Shown: positions 6,154 to 11,430 of the stretch, piece after piece | How the letters are laid out: each line of letters starts with the position of its first letter | How positions within the stretch are numbered: position 1 is the first letter of the stretch | Assembly: GCA_964443385.1 (NCBI GenBank) | Contig: CAYUCO010000073.1 | Coordinates: forward strand, 1-11,430 | Length of the DNA stretch: 11,430 nucleotides | Source: VFHP01 sp964443385 | GTDB taxonomy: Bacteria > Chloroflexota > Dehalococcoidia > Lucifugimonadales > UBA2985 | Direction: 5' to 3' | The notes under the pieces: model-generated | Seen by the model: the letters and a program-made list of their open reading frames with translations, nothing else | What the model was told of the DNA's origin: nothing | Database searches by the model: none | Translations under genes and position numbers: made by a program

Positions 6154-7515
6154 ATGTATGTAGAGAAACTTCCTCCACATGATGAACGAGCGGAAGAATC
6201 CGTTGTTGGCTCTCTGCTTATAGACGGTGACGCAATAGTTACAGTATCTACGTTGCTAAAGCCAGAAGATTTTTATATTGAAAAAGCCAGATGGTGTTAT
6301 GAAGCTTGTCTGTCCTTGTGGGAAAGCAATGAGGCTATAAACCCAGTTACTGTAGGCCATAGGCTTGCGATTATAGATAGATTGGATTCTATAGGTGGCC
6401 CTTCTTATTTGGGTTATTTGGTTAGTTCGTTGCCAACGTCATCTCATGTAGAACATTACGCGAAGATAGTTAGCCGCAGCCATACCTTGAGGAGGCTTAT
6501 AGATGCTGCTGGGGAAATAGCGTCTATTGGATATGATGGTTATACAGATGTTGATAGATCCCTTTCGCAGGCAGAAGATTTGTTGTTCAAAATACGAACA
6601 GGCCAGGAGACTAGGGATTTCGTGGCAATCAGGGATGTTCTGGACCAATATTTAGAAGAAAGTGCCCGCATGGACAGTTCTGAGGATGCGGGCGAGACAC
6701 CTGTTTACACCTCATTTGTGGACTTAGATCAGATACTTGGAGGGTTTCAACGTTCAGACTTGGTTATACTGGCATCGGGTCCTAGTGTCGGTAAGAGCAC
6801 TTTAGCATTGAACATAGCAAGGAACGCTTCTGGACAAGGTCTTGGTGTAGGGGTATTCAGCTTGGAGATGAGTCGTGAACAAATAGGGCACAGGTTTCTC
6901 TCCAGTGAAGCTAACGTTAATTTGAGATTGGTTAGACAGAGATTGTATGGTGACTTGGTGGAAGGGAGAATAGTAAACGCCGCCGGTACACTTTCGGAAC
7001 TTCCTATATACATAGATGATACTCCTTTGCAGGGCATAGTGGACATTCGCAACCGCTGTAGAAGGATGCACATGGAAAGAAAATTGGATTTTATAGTTAT
7101 AGATTACTTGCAGTTAATACAGGGTACTGGTAGACGAGAAAACCGTGTCCAAGAAGTAGGTGAGATTACTAGATCTCTGAAGGGCCTTGCTAGAGATCTA
7201 AATTTACCAGTTCTTGCACTGTCACAGTTAAGCAGAGCTGTGGATGTCCGACCATCTCACAGGCCACAGCTTTCGGATTTGAGGGAGAGCGGTAGTATAG
7301 AGCAAGATGCGGATGTTGTTATGTTTATACATAGAGAAGATAGAAATTTAACTGAGAATGAGTGGTATGAACAACATCCTAATGAGGAATTTCCTAATGG
7401 ATTGGCAGATTTAATAGTCGCCAAACACAGACATGGCCCTTTGGGTACCATAAAGCTTAGGTTCAATGGGGCTAAGGCAAGAATTGAAGATACTCCGACT
7501 TACAGGGAGCAATGA
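6154..7515 (+). CDS. dnaB: Replicative DNA helicase DnaB
   Basis: A 453-residue hexameric ATP-dependent helicase of the replication fork. The N-terminal domain opens with LPPHDERAEESVVGSLL (residues 5-21), the standard DnaB start. The RecA-like domain has Walker A GPSVGKST at 209-216 (Lys214), VFSLEMSREQIGHRF, Walker B IVIDYLQLI with Asp317, then LSQLSRAVDVRPSHRPQLSDLRESGSIEQDADVV in shorter recognisable blocks, and AKHRHGPLG with the arginine-finger region near the end. The Walker A is SGPSVGKS where many DnaB proteins read ARPSMGKT, a mild variation. The ATG has AAGGA 10 nt upstream. Its stop overlaps the start of the DnaD-like gene (ATGA), implying coupled translation with the putative loader genes. 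No intein is seen. Confidence 0.97.
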   Translation: MYVEKLPPHDERAEESVVGSLLIDGDAIVTVSTLLKPEDFYIEKARWCYEACLSLWESNEAINPVTVGHRLAIIDRLDSIGGPSYLGYLVSSLPTSSHVEHYAKIVSRSHTLRRLIDAAGEIASIGYDGYTDVDRSLSQAEDLLFKIRTGQETRDFVAIRDVLDQYLEESARMDSSEDAGETPVYTSFVDLDQILGGFQRSDLVILASGPSVGKSTLALNIARNASGQGLGVGVFSLEMSREQIGHRFLSSEANVNLRLVRQRLYGDLVEGRIVNAAGTLSELPIYIDDTPLQGIVDIRNRCRRMHMERKLDFIVIDYLQLIQGTGRRENRVQEVGEITRSLKGLARDLNLPVLALSQLSRAVDVRPSHRPQLSDLRESGSIEQDADVVMFIHREDRNLTENEWYEQHPNEEFPNGLADLIVAKHRHGPLGTIKLRFNGAKARIEDTPTYREQ

Positions 7516-8294
7516 TGAGTGCTTCTAATGGATTTCCTGATAAATCTAAATTCACGCCAGTGCCAAATTTATTGTTCGGACAATTGTTAGAGGAAGTTAT
7601 AGATGTTAGGCAGTTAAAATGTCTCTTGCGCTTGATATTCATGTTAAACCAAAAAAAGGGATTTCCTAGATTCCTAACTTTGGAAGAACTAATTTCTGAT
7701 AGGGTTTTACAAGTTGCGCTGTCTGAGGATACATATGATATCAAGGACATACCGAATCATTCGATTCGTGATCACGATACTTATGTGTATAAATTAGCGA
7801 ATACTTTGCGGGAACTTGATTTATTGGGCTTAATTTTGTCTGTTGATAAAAGTCAATCAATTAGTGGGATTAGTGTTGCTAATGCTTTTCTGATAAATAA
7901 CGAAGAAGGTAGGAGGAGTATAGAGTCAATAAGAGGTCGATTTGACGGCAAGCAGGGTGTTAAAGCTCAAGTTACATTAGGTGCAGAAACAAACCTTATG
8001 CCACAAAACAGGCCTAGTATTTTCTCTCTATATGAGGAGAACATCGGTATAATTGGGCATATTATGGCAGAAGAATTAAAGGAAGCTGAAAAAGAATATC
8101 CTGCATCTTGGCTCAACGAGGCTTTCAAAGAGGCCGTAATGCAAAACAAAAGAAATTGGAGTTATATCAAGGCAATACTGCATAACTGGACTGAACAAGG
8201 AAAGGGAAGTGGCAATGGAGAGTTTGGGAGACATTCTAAAAAGGTTGACTCAAGAGAATGGATCAGAAAACATGGATTACCAAAACCAAAATGA
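7512..8294 (+). CDS. DnaD-domain replication protein (putative primosome component)
   Basis: A 260-residue protein with a C-terminal DnaD/DnaB_2 domain at about 169-226: SIFSLYEENIG, AEELKEAEKEYPASWLNEAFKEAV, then NWSYIKAILHNW. Tyr218, Ile222 and Trp226 form the YxxxIxxxW motif that contributes to DNA binding in DnaD-type proteins. The N-terminal part (FTPVPNLLFGQLLEEV, LKCLLRLIFMLNQKKGFPRFLTLEEL) looks like a winged-helix region. In Firmicutes DnaD helps recruit the helicase at origins; here the position right after dnaB supports a similar job, which is inference. Two adjacent ATGs exist: 7512 overlaps the dnaB stop, while 7515 has better spacing (5 nt) from GGGAG. The basic C-terminal tail (about 227-260) is encoded partly by DNA shared with the next gene. 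Confidence 0.85.
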   Translation: MMSASNGFPDKSKFTPVPNLLFGQLLEEVIDVRQLKCLLRLIFMLNQKKGFPRFLTLEELISDRVLQVALSEDTYDIKDIPNHSIRDHDTYVYKLANTLRELDLLGLILSVDKSQSISGISVANAFLINNEEGRRSIESIRGRFDGKQGVKAQVTLGAETNLMPQNRPSIFSLYEENIGIIGHIMAEELKEAEKEYPASWLNEAFKEAVMQNKRNWSYIKAILHNWTEQGKGSGNGEFGRHSKKVDSREWIRKHGLPKPK

Positions 8295-9594
8295 AGTACT
8301 AGACGAATCTGAAGATGTGTCATGTAATATATGTGGGGATTTCGGTTGGGTGAGAAGACATGTTTCTGTAAACCATCCTGATTTTGGCAAAGCATTCAGG
8401 TGTGTTTGTCATACTTCGGTGAATGACTCCTCTCGTATGGAAAGAATTCGACATTACAGCAATATGGGCCATTTGGCTGCAATTACTTTCGAGGGGACAA
8501 AGCCCGAAGGAAGATTGTCTGATCAGTCGGCTACTGGTTCATTTAAGTGGGCTTTTGACGAATCATTGAAATATGTCCAAGACCCTTCCGGGTGGATTGT
8601 GTTTACGGGTCCTAGTGGATCTGGGAAAACTCATTTAGCTTCAGCTATATCGAATAGATTGATTGACGATGGCAATTCGGTTCTATTTGTATTTGTTCCT
8701 GACTTGTTGGATCATCTAAGGGCGACATATTCCCCTAGTAGTGAGTTTTCATACAACGAATTTTTTGACCAAGTTAGGACTGCACCTTATTTAATCTTGG
8801 ACGATCTTGGTGTCCATAATAGTACGTCATGGGCACATGAAAAATTATACCAGGTTTTAAATCACAGGTACGTCAATAAATTACCAACAATTATTACGTT
8901 AGCTTTGCCAATGCTGGATTTGGATCCGAGATGGCAGACGAGGTTAACCGACTTGGATTTAGTCAAGGAGGTGTCCTTGGGTAAGAATACGGATTTTGGT
9001 CCCACAAATGAGTGGGGGAAAGTCGGAACTGAATTGTTGAAGCGTATGACTTTCGAATCATTTAATGTCGTAGGGAATGGAGCTAACTCTAATCAAAGGC
9101 AGAGTTTGGAAGTAGCTTTGCAGATTGCGCTTAATTTTGCAGAAGACCCTGACGGTTGGCTAGTTTTTATTGGTCCTAGTGGTTCGGGTAAAACGCATCT
9201 GTCGGTTGCAGTGGCTAACGAAAGGTTAAAAAGGCACCAAGACGTAAGATATTTTATGGTAGCAGATCTTCTTGATCAACTAAGGGAAGCCTTTAGTCCT
9301 GATAGTGCTTATAGTTACTATAGGCTGTTTGAGCAAGTGCGCAATGCGGATCTACTTATTCTTAGGGACTTTGACTTTGACTTACAACATGTTACTCCGT
9401 GGGCAAGAGAAAAATTAAACCAGCTACTGATTCATAGGTACGATTCAAGGTTGCCCACTTTATTAACCACTGTTGAGCTCGATGAGAATCGGAAAACAGA
9501 CCCTATAATGTCGAGGTTGCAGGATGTAACCATGGTTTCTATAATTCCAATTGATGCACCAGACTATAGGGCTAGTGCCAGACTCCCAGGGTAA
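8215..9594 (+). CDS. DnaC/IstB-like protein with two tandem AAA+ ATPase modules
   Basis: A 459-residue protein resembling helicase loaders. An N-terminal Cys cluster (Cys37, Cys40, Cys63, Cys65, with the DnaC-like HPDFGKAFRC) may bind zinc. Module 1: Walker A GPSGSGKT at 132-139, Walker B LILDDLG with Asp196/Asp197, WAHEKLYQVLNHRY from Trp206, Arg243 in QTRL. Module 2: the same Walker A at 320-327, but LILRDFD with Arg384 where Asp196 sits, WAREKLNQLLIHRY from Trp396, Arg434 in MSRL and DYR near the end. Lys138-Asp196 and Lys326-Arg384 are both 58 apart, showing a duplication with a 188-residue offset. Start: ATG 8215 with GGGA 7 nt upstream; GTG 8209 and ATG 8272 are alternatives. It overlaps the DnaD-like gene by 80 nt. 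Probably loads DnaB; the role of module 2 is unknown. Confidence 0.85.
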   Translation: MESLGDILKRLTQENGSENMDYQNQNEVLDESEDVSCNICGDFGWVRRHVSVNHPDFGKAFRCVCHTSVNDSSRMERIRHYSNMGHLAAITFEGTKPEGRLSDQSATGSFKWAFDESLKYVQDPSGWIVFTGPSGSGKTHLASAISNRLIDDGNSVLFVFVPDLLDHLRATYSPSSEFSYNEFFDQVRTAPYLILDDLGVHNSTSWAHEKLYQVLNHRYVNKLPTIITLALPMLDLDPRWQTRLTDLDLVKEVSLGKNTDFGPTNEWGKVGTELLKRMTFESFNVVGNGANSNQRQSLEVALQIALNFAEDPDGWLVFIGPSGSGKTHLSVAVANERLKRHQDVRYFMVADLLDQLREAFSPDSAYSYYRLFEQVRNADLLILRDFDFDLQHVTPWAREKLNQLLIHRYDSRLPTLLTTVELDENRKTDPIMSRLQDVTMVSIIPIDAPDYRASARLPG

Positions 9595-9603
9595 AACCTT
9601 GGG
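9585..9603 (+). repeat. Hairpin across the stop codon of the loader gene
   Basis: CCCAGGGT (9585-9592) pairs with ACCTTGGG (9596-9603), eight pairs including one G-T, around a three-base AAA loop. The TAA stop codon (9592-9594) sits at the tip. No T-run follows directly, so by itself it is not a classic terminator; it may protect the mRNA end or pause transcription. Confidence 0.6.
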
Positions 9604-9644
9604 CTCTTGATTTGAAGGAGCACGATATTTACTAGGTATATTTC

Positions 9645-9678
9645 GGCTCCCGGACAGTTTCTTGGGCTGGAGCCTTTT
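9645..9678 (+). terminator. Rho-independent terminator of the rplI-dnaB operon
   Basis: GGCTCC (9645-9650) and GGAGCC (9669-9674) form a six-pair GC-rich stem with an 18-nt loop, followed directly by TTTT (9675-9678). It lies about 50 nt after the loader stop codon and is the only convincing terminator in the window. A GGAGC at 9617-9621 could compete for the left arm. Confidence 0.65.
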
Positions 9679-9801
9679 AGTATCCGCTATCTTCTTGGGT
9701 ATGGTGGTGTCGGTGGAGTTTTTATCTCCCCTTCACAGCCGCAACTATCGCACATGCTGTTTACCTCTTTCTTACTTATCGTAATGTGTGTTCTATAATA
9801 A

Positions 9802-9823
9802 TACAGTTAATGTTGTAACTGTA
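9802..9823. repeat. Perfect 8-bp inverted repeat after a TATAAT box
   Basis: TACAGTTA (9802-9809) and TAACTGTA (9816-9823) are exact reverse complements around ATGTTG. A TATAAT sits at 9794-9799, three bases before, so the repeat would cover a transcription start as an operator does; alternatively it is an RNA hairpin. The AT-rich arms make a transcription terminator unlikely. Confidence 0.5.
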
Positions 9824-9848
9824 AACCTTCCAATTGTAAATGTTTTAA

Positions 9849-9900
9849 TGGGGTTCATGTAATTGATATTAACCAGATGGATATTTTCAATAGAACCCCA
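9849..9900. repeat. 8-bp inverted repeat flanking a 36-nt loop, downstream of tRNA-Glu
   Basis: TGGGGTTC (9849-9856) and GAACCCCA (9893-9900) are exact reverse complements. Inside them ATTGA (9862-9866) and TCAAT (9887-9891) extend the structure. On the minus strand this lies about 24 nt beyond the tRNA-Glu 3' end and could form the 3' hairpin of its precursor, though no strong T-run follows on that strand. Confidence 0.45.
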
Positions 9901-9923
9901 AACCTAACTATAGCTGGGTATAT

Positions 9924-10000
9924 TGGTGGCGCATACGGGAGTCGAACCCGTGATCTCCGCCTTGAGAGGGCGGCGTCCTTGGCCACTAGACGAATGCGCC
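9924..10000 (-). tRNA. tRNA-Glu (anticodon CUC), CCA encoded
   Basis: Read on the minus strand, GGCGCAT and ATGCGCC close the acceptor stem. The anticodon arm is CCGCC-CTCTCAA-GGCGG with anticodon CTC reading GAG, and the T arm is ACGGG-TTCGACT-CCCGT. The discriminator A at 9927 is followed by an encoded CCA (9926-9924). The D arm begins TCGTCTAGTGGCC, typical of bacterial tRNA-Glu. It stands alone between the loader operon and the solute-binding gene. I did not find a convincing promoter; CTGACA on the minus strand upstream lies in a small hairpin (10031-10044). Confidence 0.97.
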
Positions 10001-10294
10001 AGTCTATATCACTAGCGTAATCTTATCACACTGACTTTTGTCAGAGAATAGAATATTTCATCGATTGCTTGCACCACTTTAACGATAAGGTAATATAGTG
10101 TGCTGAAAACAATATATAAATATGGCAAAACTGGCTAATTTTGTATTTGTTTTTTGAGAAATTATAGATTGCATAAGGTAAAGAGTGTTGCATCTCACAA
10201 ATGTGTTCAAATATTCGAATTTACTAGCGAAAATTATATTGACAACGCTTTTTTACTATGCTACATTCCCCCTAACATTCTCGGAGGAGGAGAT
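10001..10294. other. AT-rich intergenic region with divergent regulatory DNA
   Basis: About 290 nt between tRNA-Glu and the solute-binding protein gene, with no coding frame. Visible elements are CTGAC-TTTT-GTCAG (10031-10044), which may be a small hairpin just upstream of the tRNA; an ATTCGAAT palindrome (10213-10220) about 20 nt before the rightward -35 box; and the promoter at 10239-10267. The palindrome could be an operator, but a single 8-bp site in AT-rich DNA is weak evidence. Confidence 0.5.
10239..10267 (+). promoter_or_regulatory. Promoter of the solute-binding protein gene
   Basis: A perfect -35 TTGACA (10239-10244), a 17-nt spacer ending in TGC, and TACATT (10262-10267) as an extended -10. 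Transcription would begin near 10274, about 20 nt before the ATG, with a very strong GGAGGAGGAG ribosome binding site at 10283-10292. Together these predict high expression. Confidence 0.7.
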
Positions 10295-11430
10295 ATGAGT
10301 GTGCGTTTTGCGTATCCATTGAGGCCGCTCGTAGCGATTTTAGCAGTCACGATGACTTTCGTGGCTCTTGCATGCGGTGGTGAAGAAGAAGCCGCCGCCC
10401 CTGCAGCGACGTCAGCTCCTGTAGCTACGTCAGCTCCTGCCCCCGCGACCACAGCTCCGTTGCCACAAGCAACTGAGGCACCTGCAGCAGATGCAGCAGA
10501 CACCTCAGATGCGGCAGCATCAGAAGCTCCTGCGGCAGCAGCCACAGAAGCACCTGTAGCAGCAGTAGTTGCGGACTACCGGGATGATTGGATCAACTTC
10601 CTGAAGCAGCACAAAGGCTATAAAGCTGAGTGGGGAGAGCCTACGTACGGTGGTATAATTAAGACCGCCGACCCAAGGCCAGCTTCAAGGTTCCAGTCTA
10701 CCCTAGGTTATAGTGCGTTTAGCCGATGGCAGTTTGCGGCGCACAACAGTCTCCTGATGATGGACCCATGGGGTACAATCAGGGACGCACCGGTATGTGA
10801 TCTTTGCGAAAGCTATGAGATCAGTTCCGACGGACTTAAGTACACCTTCAAGTTGAGGGAAAATGTACAGTTCCATTCTGAGGGATGGGCTAAAGATCAG
10901 GGAGCACCTGGCTTCGGCACCGAACTGGCTTGTGAAGACATCAAAGCTAGTATTGAGTGGTTCGCCAACCCGCCTCCTGAGACCAGAGCTTCGTACATCA
11001 AGTTTGGTAACACCATTATGGGCCATCTTGACGAGGCAACCTGCCCAGACGGTATGTCAGGTAAAACAGTTGTATTGAACTTCAGCAAATATAGAAATGC
11101 AACTATCAACTGGCTTGCTTCCGGTTTCGCAGTATGGGACAAAGAGTATCGTGAGTGGATGGACGCTGAGTACCCTGGTGTGCAGTCAACTGCAAACCCA
11201 GAAGGTTACATGATTAACATGGGAACCGGTCCTCAGATACCTCTGTCTGCTGATTCACAGACAGTCATGAAGGTAAGAAAGAACCCTAACTACTTTATAG
11301 CTGGGGCACCGTTTGCTGACGGTTTTGACACTTTCGCCATTCAGGACTACAACACGAAGTTCGCTGCCTTGGTAACTGGTAAAATCCACCAGGCCGGTCA
11401 CGGTAGTAGTGGTATTACAAAGGCCCAGGT
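10295..11430 (+). CDS. ABC transporter solute-binding lipoprotein, family 5 (partial, 3' end outside window)
   Basis: The first 378 residues of an extracytoplasmic substrate-binding protein of the peptide/nickel/opine family (SBP_bac_5, DppA/OppA-like). The ATG follows GGAGGAGGAG directly. Residues 1-26 form a signal peptide ending VALA-Cys27-GG, a lipoprotein site. An Ala/Pro/Thr/Glu-rich linker follows (about 33-93) with ATSAP, ATTAP and ATEAP units. The folded part starts near Asp94; CESYEISSDGLKYTFKLRENVQFH is the conserved block of this family (usually AESWEVSDDGLTYTFKLR), followed by CEDIKASIEW. Codons are visibly richer in G/C than in the neighbouring genes. The permease and ATPase genes, if linked, lie beyond the window. 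The ligand cannot be told; peptides, opines or other small organics are possible. Confidence 0.9.
   Translation, partial: MSVRFAYPLRPLVAILAVTMTFVALACGGEEEAAAPAATSAPVATSAPAPATTAPLPQATEAPAADAADTSDAAASEAPAAAATEAPVAAVVADYRDDWINFLKQHKGYKAEWGEPTYGGIIKTADPRPASRFQSTLGYSAFSRWQFAAHNSLLMMDPWGTIRDAPVCDLCESYEISSDGLKYTFKLRENVQFHSEGWAKDQGAPGFGTELACEDIKASIEWFANPPPETRASYIKFGNTIMGHLDEATCPDGMSGKTVVLNFSKYRNATINWLASGFAVWDKEYREWMDAEYPGVQSTANPEGYMINMGTGPQIPLSADSQTVMKVRKNPNYFIAGAPFADGFDTFAIQDYNTKFAALVTGKIHQAGHGSSGITKAQ
10409..10439 (+). repeat. Short direct repeat in the lipoprotein linker
   Basis: ACGTCAGCTCCTG occurs at 10409-10421 and again at 10427-10439, an 18-nt period encoding consecutive ATSAPx units. It marks the linker as recently expanded by slippage or unequal exchange. 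Confidence 0.7.

Larger units (their letters stand above)
9679..9923. other. Non-coding gap with inverted repeats
   Basis: Roughly 245 nt between the operon terminator and the 3' end of tRNA-Glu. No reading frame looks coding. It contains GGAG/CTCC near 9714-9728, a perfect TATAAT at 9794-9799 without a good -35, and two inverted repeats listed separately (9802-9823 and 9849-9900). Nothing here identifies a known RNA family. Confidence 0.5.

Noticed and set aside
6747..7073. Minus-strand reading frames inside dnaB
   Set aside because: They lie opposite the conserved Walker A region of DnaB and have no features of their own.
9849..10000. Integration site or mobile element end at tRNA-Glu
   Set aside because: No integrase, no direct repeat of the tRNA 3' end and no transposase in the window; the similarity of GGGGTTC to the T arm is too short to matter.
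10261..10545. Minus-strand 94-residue Ala/Gly-rich reading frame
   Set aside because: It is the mirror of the repetitive Ala/Pro/Thr linker of the solute-binding gene on the plus strand; GC-rich repeats keep antisense frames open.
10703..11142. Minus-strand and out-of-frame plus-strand reading frames within the solute-binding gene
   Set aside because: The plus-strand frame from 10295 is continuous to the window end and shows family 5 binding-protein motifs, so the others are shadows.

Overview
The window is AT-rich bacterial chromosome carrying mostly housekeeping genes. Several features suggest a marine Chloroflexota bacterium of the Dehalococcoidia/SAR202 type: a transketolase split into two genes, a lipoprotein solute-binding protein with a long Ala/Pro/Thr linker, and a dnaB - DnaD-like - DnaC-like run whose loader carries a W-A-x-E-K-L-x-Q-x-L-x-H-R-Y signature. 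This placement comes from protein character only; there is no rRNA or other marker gene here.

Layout. (1) 66-3205, minus strand: a secreted putative zinc metallopeptidase lipoprotein, then, behind its own good promoter, the N- and C-terminal transketolase subunits. (2) 3325-5300, plus strand: a bifunctional-nuclease-domain (DUF151) protein behind a TTGACA promoter, a CitE/HpcH-HpaI-type lyase, and dihydroneopterin aldolase (folB). (3) 5409-9678, plus strand: promoter and leader, then ribosomal protein L9 (rplI), replicative helicase (dnaB), a DnaD-domain protein, and a DnaC-like protein with two AAA+ modules. The last three genes are joined by short or long overlaps, and the unit closes with a hairpin and a rho-independent terminator. 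(4) 9679-10294: non-coding DNA with inverted repeats, a minus-strand tRNA-Glu(CUC), and a strong promoter facing right. (5) 10295-11430: the start of a highly expressed-looking family 5 solute-binding lipoprotein, cut by the window end.

Region 3 reads as a replication module. DnaB is the fork helicase, and the DnaD-like and DnaC/IstB-like proteins are the expected loading factors, apparently made from one transcript. The part I find most worth following up is the loader. It is an internal duplication of a DnaC-type ATPase: the first copy has intact Walker A and B, and the second keeps Walker A but has Arg in place of the first Walker B Asp. L9 also carries an acidic tail built from a decaying 12-nt repeat. 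I see no mobile element, CRISPR array, toxin-antitoxin pair or defence system.
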